Shown here one piece after another: positions 7,115-11,385 of a DNA stretch of 11,385 nucleotides. The notes under the pieces were generated by a model. That model ran no database searches. It saw nothing but the letters and a program-made list of their open reading frames with translations, and was not told where the DNA came from. How positions within the stretch are numbered: the first letter of the stretch is position 1; each line of letters starts with the position of its first letter. The DNA comes from Acidobacteriota bacterium (lineage in GTDB: Bacteria > Acidobacteriota > Terriglobia > UBA7540). The translations under genes were made by a program, and so were the position numbers. The stretch covers positions 1 to 11,385 of the forward strand of contig JAKAWN010000207.1 in assembly GCA_021827245.1 (NCBI GenBank), in the 5' to 3' direction.

Positions 7115-7141
7115 GCGCTACGGCGGAGCCACTCGATCTAA

Positions 7142-8821
7142 ATGAATCACCATCGCAAAGAGATCGCCGAACTGATAGAGACCACGTTCCGCGCCATTGA
7201 GGCAAGGCTACGCGAAGAACACGATCGTGATTTGCGCGAATCCCAGTCGGATGCTCGGTGCACCCGTAACGCGGCGGCTATTCTTCCGGCTGAGGCTGAC
7301 TCCTACACCCGGCACATCAAATCTCTGACTGTCGCTCGAGCCCAAACGATCGCCGATGCCTATACTGCCTTCAGTGAGTCCTCCGGCGATGCAAGCGAAA
7401 AGGACCTCGCGACCTACTACAACACAGTTTTGTCAGCGCGACGCAGCGCGTTTCAGGCGCAGGCGGGATTGGTCGCCCGTCGGACAGGGTTAAGTCTGGG
7501 TCAGCTTCCTGGGCTGCTTCGTAGAATTGGAACTGATTCACACGCAGCCCTACTTGAAGGTAGGAGCATTCTCGCGAAGCAAAGAGCCACGCTCAGTAAT
7601 CCACGGTCGGTCGCTCCGGGAGTGGCTGGCAGTGATCGCAATGATGATGACCGGCGCTTCGCAATGATGGCCATTGAAGAGGCAAAGAAGAGCATTCCGG
7701 AGGATGACAGGCCCCACCCCAAAGTCGGAGCAGTTGTTGTTAAGGACGGTACTGTCCTTGCCAAGGCTCACCGAGGAGAGAGTCCGAAGTCTCACGCGGA
7801 ATACATCGCACTAGAGCAACGGCTAGCCGAGGATCTGATCGCCGGAGCCACCGTATATACGACGCTTGAACCCTGCACCACAAGGAAACATCCAAAGATT
7901 CCCTGCGCTCAGCGGCTCGTCGAGCGAAGACTGGCCCGTGTCTTGATCGGAATGCTCGATCCCAATCCCGACATCCGAGGACTCGGCGAGCAACTGCTCA
8001 ATGACGCCGGCATCGAAACCCAACTATTCCCCCGAGATCTGAGGTCACAGGTCGAAGAAATGAACCGGGATTTCATTAGAGCCCAGAAACAGAGACAACT
8101 GCGTGCGGGGACGGGCGTGAGCGGCGTCCATGGGGCGGGCAGTACCGCGATAACTATGGAAGTCCAGAGCGCGGTCTTTTCCAAGGACAAAAACGGCTTT
8201 ATTCTAATCGTTGAATTCCGAAGTGAATCGCACGAGCCCGAACAGCTGACTAAATGGACGCTAGAATTCAATAAGTTGCGCGTAGTGCTCCAGGGGGTGC
8301 CCGGTGCAGCAAATCTGTTACCGGGAGCCCCGTGGTTCGCTGTGCCGCCCTTCGACATTCCGAGCAGAAAGGTCACTCGCGGTGCGGTTTTCTTTTCCGG
8401 TTTTCCAAATTTCATGGGCAAGCTGCCAACCGAGCCGGCAACGGCCATCCTTTCGGCGCACCTGTTCCCATCGGTGGATCGGCCGCAGCAATCCGTAGAC
8501 ATCTACTACATCAAAACTCAGGTCAGAAACCATCAAAAGCTCATCTTCAACGGAACTGCAAGCTGGCCGCCGACATGGAGGGAGAAGAATTCTGGAAGAT
8601 CACTCCGTGGCGAACTTGGTACGCTGATGAACCTAAGGAAGATTCCACCACAATATGAAGTCCCTGATTATCTGGTCCTGGAAAGTAAATTCGATGATGG
8701 CGACTGGGTAGCCGAACTCCATGCCGACGACCGCGAATTCCTCGCTACCGTGTATGAGAAGCTCCGCTCTGGGTCCATCGGAAAGTCGTTGGGCGAGATC
8801 GGTAGCTTGGAAATACCCTAG
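7142..8821 (+). CDS. RibD-type zinc deaminase domain fused to unknown N- and C-terminal domains
   Basis: 559 residues. Residues about 168-300 match the deaminase half of RibD and related cytidine/deoxycytidylate deaminases: HPKVGAVVVKDGTVLA, the catalytic H218-A-E220, and TTLEPC245 with a second Cys at 255, then IGMLDPNPDIRGLG and AGIETQ. His218, Cys245 and Cys255 would bind zinc and Glu220 act as proton shuttle. The second cysteine is 9 residues from the first, one more than in E. coli RibD by my count. The RibD reductase domain is absent, so a riboflavin role is not implied. Residues 1-160 are charged and helical; 335-559 look beta-rich (GFILIVEFRS, AVFFSGFPNF). No membrane helix is seen. 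The start has only a weak ribosome site and follows an in-frame TAA directly. The substrate could be a free nucleotide, a modified base or nucleic acid. Domain call firm, biological role unknown. Confidence 0.85.
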   Translation: MNHHRKEIAELIETTFRAIEARLREEHDRDLRESQSDARCTRNAAAILPAEADSYTRHIKSLTVARAQTIADAYTAFSESSGDASEKDLATYYNTVLSARRSAFQAQAGLVARRTGLSLGQLPGLLRRIGTDSHAALLEGRSILAKQRATLSNPRSVAPGVAGSDRNDDDRRFAMMAIEEAKKSIPEDDRPHPKVGAVVVKDGTVLAKAHRGESPKSHAEYIALEQRLAEDLIAGATVYTTLEPCTTRKHPKIPCAQRLVERRLARVLIGMLDPNPDIRGLGEQLLNDAGIETQLFPRDLRSQVEEMNRDFIRAQKQRQLRAGTGVSGVHGAGSTAITMEVQSAVFSKDKNGFILIVEFRSESHEPEQLTKWTLEFNKLRVVLQGVPGAANLLPGAPWFAVPPFDIPSRKVTRGAVFFSGFPNFMGKLPTEPATAILSAHLFPSVDRPQQSVDIYYIKTQVRNHQKLIFNGTASWPPTWREKNSGRSLRGELGTLMNLRKIPPQYEVPDYLVLESKFDDGDWVAELHADDREFLATVYEKLRSGSIGKSLGEIGSLEIP

Positions 8822-8835
8822 CACGCGTTGCTCTT

Positions 8836-8853
8836 GAGACCCTGGGTGGTCTC
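8836..8853. terminator. Hairpin 1 between convergent genes, likely terminator of the deaminase gene
   Basis: GAGACC (8836-8841) and GGTCTC (8848-8853) form a perfect 6-bp stem with a 6-nt loop 15 nt after the deaminase stop, followed by TAATTTC. The short T-run makes it a modest intrinsic terminator on the plus strand. Confidence 0.45.
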
Positions 8854-8860
8854 TAATTTC

Positions 8861-8888
8861 TGCCCGACAAGATCGTTCGTATCGGGCA
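8861..8888. terminator. Hairpin 2 between convergent genes, possible terminator of the DUF362 operon
   Basis: TGCCCGA (8861-8867) and TCGGGCA (8882-8888) form a perfect 7-bp stem with a 14-nt loop. It lies about 60 nt beyond the DUF362 stop on the minus strand, and the minus-strand continuation has GAAATTA. Together with hairpin 1 it probably separates the two convergent units. Confidence 0.4.
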
Positions 8889-8947
8889 CGCTTCCTCCAG
8901 CCGCCCAGCGTGTCTACGTACCCGGTCGAATCGCTATCATTCGGCGG

Positions 8948-9952
8948 CTAACGAGAAGCACCCAGGAAGGGGTTCGCTTTCCCACACAGGTGTTCGAAGT
9001 CTTGTACGGTTTGGAAAGGAGAAGGCGGAGAGATAACCCCGAAGGCTACATGGTCAATCCGCCTTGGTGTCGCGTTACCAAGGAATTTCGCTGTTTCAGC
9101 AAGGTGAGGAACACGCTCAGGTACCAGGCCCATCAGCCGGGCGCAGGTTGCGTCAGCGGCAACAGGATCGTCGGAGAGAACGATTCGACCCAGCCGCCGT
9201 GCCGTGCCCGCGAGCGGTCCGTTGCCTTCCATACAAACAACGGCGTCGGCGATGACGAAATGGATCGGGACGGTCGCCACGAGATCAACAATGCATTGCT
9301 GAATGCCGCGCCAATGAAGCAAATTCTTCGGCCATCCATACTTCACGCCGGGGACCACGCCGAACATGTTCTTCATGCTCAGGGTCACTCCGCTCCAGTG
9401 ATGAGTTTTGACTTTCGGCATGGATACGATGAAATCCACCGCGAGCACGGTGCGCGGTAGCCAAAGATGTTTGAGGCGCGAATAGTTGGCCCGAAGCCTG
9501 ACTTTGGAAACATCGTCACGGTTGAGATCCACGAATGGAATCCTCTGTTCTCTGAGATGTTGCGCTAACCCGGACATTTGAAGCACCAGTTGCGTGTCCC
9601 GCTGATGGCCTGGACCTTCGGCCACAGTGACTCTTTTGGCTCCCAAACGCCGGAAGCACTCAACGGCGGCGACAATAAGAAGAGGATCAGTGTTGATCGG
9701 GGCTCCAGGGATAAAGTCGACGAGGTTGGGCTTGAGAAGCACGGATTTGCCTGCGACATTCAGGTTGAACAAATTGAGCCCATCCCACAGCACCTCGGCG
9801 AGTTTCTCGGAATATTCGGTAGCGGGCAGAATTGCGACGCGCGAGCGCTCCGGTCTGCGGTCGCGATCAAAACGCGGTACCAGAAATGGCAAGGAATTCG
9901 CGATGCGAGTCGCAAAGCCAGACGAGCTGCCAAGCGCAGCCCGGAGAGTCAT
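8948..9952 (-). CDS. DUF362 domain-containing protein
   Basis: 334 residues from the ATG at 9952. This start makes an ATGA overlap with the upstream cyclase-like gene and has AAGGTG 5 nt before it; an in-frame ATG at 9988 is possible but poorer. Family landmarks of DUF362 run through the protein: LLKPNLVDF (73-81), INTDP (86-90), EGPGHQRD (112-119), VDLNRDD (141-147), SMPKVKTHHWSGVTLSMKN (177-195), KYGWPKNLLHW (204-214) and MEGNGPLAG (241-249). Many DUF362 proteins carry a C-terminal four-cysteine ferredoxin-like iron-sulfur domain; none is seen here, so this is the short form. The biochemical role of the family is not known to me. Co-transcription with a terpene-cyclase-repeat protein suggests a shared pathway, possibly isoprenoid or cofactor-related, as inference. 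No signal peptide is evident. Confidence 0.9.
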   Translation of the reverse strand: MTLRAALGSSSGFATRIANSLPFLVPRFDRDRRPERSRVAILPATEYSEKLAEVLWDGLNLFNLNVAGKSVLLKPNLVDFIPGAPINTDPLLIVAAVECFRRLGAKRVTVAEGPGHQRDTQLVLQMSGLAQHLREQRIPFVDLNRDDVSKVRLRANYSRLKHLWLPRTVLAVDFIVSMPKVKTHHWSGVTLSMKNMFGVVPGVKYGWPKNLLHWRGIQQCIVDLVATVPIHFVIADAVVCMEGNGPLAGTARRLGRIVLSDDPVAADATCARLMGLVPERVPHLAETAKFLGNATPRRIDHVAFGVISPPSPFQTVQDFEHLCGKANPFLGASR

Positions 9953-10869
9953 GCGATCACCTTGAAGGAGTTCCCGGACGCCGTGCAAACAAGTGCGAGG
10001 GCGGCAACCGCAAGGGTTGCCGTGTCGCTAGTTTCGATGGGCTCCGCGACCTTCACCAAACGCTGCTGCAACAAAGCTACCGGCAGGTCGTAAGCATCGA
10101 GCGCGAGAATTGACCACGCGAGGCTCCACGCGGCAGGACATATCGAAGCTTGAGATTCAAGCCACCGGAGGCTGCGATTGATCAATCTGTTCTTTGGCTC
10201 ACTGCGAAGGGCAAGCAAAGCAATCGCCGTGGCATCCACATGGGGGGTCATGGGAGTGCCATGGACAACGCCGTTCCCGGCATTCCAGCCACCTCGGGGG
10301 CAAGCCCGATCCTGGAGCATTTCGACGCCGCTCTGAATCCGGGGAGCGATCTTCCCATTGCGGGAGCCGGGGAAATGCTGTTTGAGCGCGAGCAAGGCGA
10401 ACGCGGTCGGCACGACCCAACTACATGTGGCTGGTTCCCAAGGCCAGCCGAATTTCTCAGGGTCGATGCTTACTTGCGTGTCGGTGGTGCGAAACTTCCA
10501 TTTGCAAAGCCAGTTCGCTTCCCGGCCTTTGGCATCGAGCAGCCAATCCGCCGCTTTCTTTGCCGCAGTCGGGAACGTCCCCAGAGTGTTTAGACTCAAT
10601 AATGCGAGGCCAGTCAGACCCGATGCTTCGTCATCACTCGCAAAAGATCCCCAGCTTCCATCGGCCTGTTGAGCATTGAGTAAAACCTCGGCGCCCGCAC
10701 GACTATCATGGCGCAAGGCCATCAACGCCAAGCAACTGGGCTCAAGGGCCATTTCGACGCAGCTTCGATGGAAAGGCCAGCCTCCGGGAGGAAGCCGCCG
10801 AGTATTCAGGCAAATGTGAAACCGATCAAGAAGCGTTTCCACACGCCCAGTCTTATGCCGGGCGGCCAA
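9949..10869 (-). CDS. Prenyltransferase/squalene-oxidase-repeat protein (terpene cyclase-like alpha barrel)
   Basis: 306 residues from a TTG start at 10869; the frame has no ATG before the first conserved segment and a stop lies 6 codons upstream. Repeating helical segments with QW-like motifs mark the alpha-alpha barrel of squalene-hopene cyclases and prenyltransferases: GGWPFHR (29-35), EPSCLALMALR (43-53), AQQADGSWGSF (66-76), FGWPWEPATCSWVVPTAFAL (140-159), GGWNAGNG (193-200) and DATAIALLALR (212-222). It is about half the length of a hopene cyclase (600+ residues). The catalytic DXDD is not seen, so canonical squalene cyclisation is unlikely; a small cyclase or lipid-binding barrel fits better. 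The gene ends in an ATGA overlap with the DUF362 gene, so the two are co-translated. A weak GGGAA lies 9 nt before the TTG. GTG at 10842 is an alternative start. Confidence 0.85.
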   Translation of the reverse strand: MAARHKTGRVETLLDRFHICLNTRRLPPGGWPFHRSCVEMALEPSCLALMALRHDSRAGAEVLLNAQQADGSWGSFASDDEASGLTGLALLSLNTLGTFPTAAKKAADWLLDAKGREANWLCKWKFRTTDTQVSIDPEKFGWPWEPATCSWVVPTAFALLALKQHFPGSRNGKIAPRIQSGVEMLQDRACPRGGWNAGNGVVHGTPMTPHVDATAIALLALRSEPKNRLINRSLRWLESQASICPAAWSLAWSILALDAYDLPVALLQQRLVKVAEPIETSDTATLAVAALALVCTASGNSFKVIA

Positions 10870-10929
10870 TCTGTCAAAATTCCCACGTTATCTTCTCTTA
10901 GACCCTTGCCGTTAGTCCAATTCTTGGGA

Positions 10930-11112
10930 CTACACAGCATGCATCCAATTCCAATCGATCTGAATGGGGCAACTTTGCGGAGCAACTACCGTCAATGCCA
11001 ATAATAACGTCTGTGCGGAGAGGCAAAGTATTGCCACAACTTTTTCGTAGCTTGTTCTCCTTTTTCTGAAAAATCGCAGGTCGTGGCAGCGGTTCAGTTT
11101 CTCAGCTGCCAT
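10930..11112 (-). CDS. Possible small single-pass membrane protein
   Basis: 60 codons from ATG 11112 to a stop 60 nt upstream of the cyclase-like gene, on the same strand. The N-terminal half is basic (RFFRKRRTSYEK), followed by a hydrophobic stretch (VVAILCLSAQTLLLALTVVA) and a short tail with CPIQIDWNWMHAV. This is a credible signal-anchor pattern. There is no ribosome site before the ATG and no homology is recognised, so it may be chance. Confidence 0.25.
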   Translation of the reverse strand: MAAEKLNRCHDLRFFRKRRTSYEKVVAILCLSAQTLLLALTVVAPQSCPIQIDWNWMHAV

Positions 11113-11385
11113 CTACTAATGGCATGTTTGTTTCGATCAACTGTACGCGGCAGACCGCGGGTAATCGATCCAAGTCACTTCCGCTATTACCCGTTACCCG
11201 GCAAAGTGACGTCCAAGTGCCCAACTTCCGGGTAGCCCGTCAGAACGCTTGGCGGCGCGTAATTTTGCGTTAGACTGCGAGACCAGTTCTCTAGGGCTCC
11301 GATCACTTATCCGGCAAGCGGACGTCAAGGTAACCCTCGAATGACAATCCCATCTGTCGGGAAGTTTGGACACAGGCAGATCGGA
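11113..11385. other. Right-edge non-coding region with inverted and direct repeats
   Basis: No convincing gene is seen. The stretch holds an 8-bp inverted repeat (CGGGTAAT 11158-11165, ATTACCCG 11186-11193), an overlapping 7-bp one (GTCACTT 11174-11180, AAGTGAC 11204-11210), TTACCCG twice in tandem (11187-11200), a pair of similar 22-mers 113 bp apart, and an IS-end-like motif at 11355-11372. An ATG at 11341 opens a frame to the window edge, too short to judge. Confidence 0.5.
11194..11328. repeat. Pair of imperfect 22-bp direct repeats
   Basis: Positions 11194-11215 and 11307-11328 match at 17 of 22 bases, sharing CCGGCAA and GACGTC with the same spacing. Read on the minus strand in frame they give similar peptide ends, YLDVRLPDK-stop and HLDVTLPGNG-stop. 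This hints at two decayed copies of the same 3' gene end or at a non-coding repeat. Confidence 0.4.

Larger units (their letters stand above)
6799..7141. other. Divergent intergenic region between the duplicated-unit gene and the deaminase gene
   Basis: About 343 bp. It holds the promoters of both neighbours if the minus-strand gene starts at 6798. Toward that gene a TGTAAT (6849-6844) is a fair -10 element with TTGTAC upstream at short spacing. Toward the deaminase gene TATACG at 7011-7016 could be a -10, but no good -35 is seen. A 14-codon leader frame and a GC hairpin lie at 7070-7114. Confidence 0.5.

Noticed and set aside
7909..8502. A 197-codon minus-strand frame inside the deaminase gene
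   Set aside because: Antisense to the deaminase core and C-terminus, whose plus-strand frame contains the catalytic motifs.
7142..8821. Annotation as RibD of riboflavin biosynthesis
   Set aside because: Only the deaminase half is present, the reductase domain is missing, and large unrelated flanking domains are attached.
9578..10093. A 171-codon plus-strand frame
   Set aside because: Antisense across the DUF362/cyclase junction, where both minus-strand genes carry family motifs and an ATGA overlap.
9949..10869. Annotation as squalene-hopene cyclase
   Set aside because: Half the expected length and no DXDD motif is visible; only the barrel repeats and QW-like motifs match.
11341..11385. Possible 5' end of a plus-strand gene (MTIPSVGKFGHRQIG)
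   Set aside because: Only 15 codons before the edge, AAGG too far upstream to be a convincing ribosome site, and it overlaps an IS-end-like motif.

Overview
The window reads as a chromosomal segment of an acidobacterium (Acidobacteriota, probably Terriglobia-like). This rests on protein content, not on any search. The evidence is a very large Oar-type TonB-dependent receptor with a carboxypeptidase-regulatory-like N-terminus, a sigma-factor/zinc-finger anti-sigma pair of a type common in that phylum, a DUF362 plus terpene-cyclase-repeat operon, and GC-rich codon use. I see no rRNA, tRNA, CRISPR array or complete mobile element.

Left part (1-4457, all minus strand). A sigma-70-family (ECF-like) factor overlaps by one base (TAATG) with a single-pass membrane zf-HC2 anti-sigma factor. 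After a gap of about 240 bp comes a TonB-dependent receptor whose C-terminus runs off the left edge. The order sigma / anti-sigma / receptor recalls FecI-FecR-FecA surface signalling, but the receptor has no visible STN signalling domain. Two CGTAACA repeats 11 bp apart precede the receptor gene.

Middle part (4458-8821). A plus-strand protein carries three Myb/SANT-like helix-turn-helix repeats, a MerR-like helix-turn-helix and a zinc knuckle, with a perfect dyad just before its start codon. Its 3' end overlaps by 28 bp with a convergent gene of unknown function built from two tandem copies of a roughly 160-residue Trp/Cys-rich unit. Divergent from that gene is a 559-residue three-part protein: a helical N-terminus, a RibD-type zinc deaminase domain with all catalytic residues, and a probable beta-rich C-terminus. 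I do not recognise this architecture as a described system. It is the best candidate for something new here.

Right part (8822-10869, minus strand). A squalene-cyclase/prenyltransferase-repeat protein (TTG start) is coupled by an ATGA overlap to a DUF362 protein. Two hairpins separate this operon from the convergent deaminase gene. Beyond 10870 the window holds at most a small membrane-peptide ORF, several inverted and direct repeats, and an IS-end-like motif at the extreme edge.
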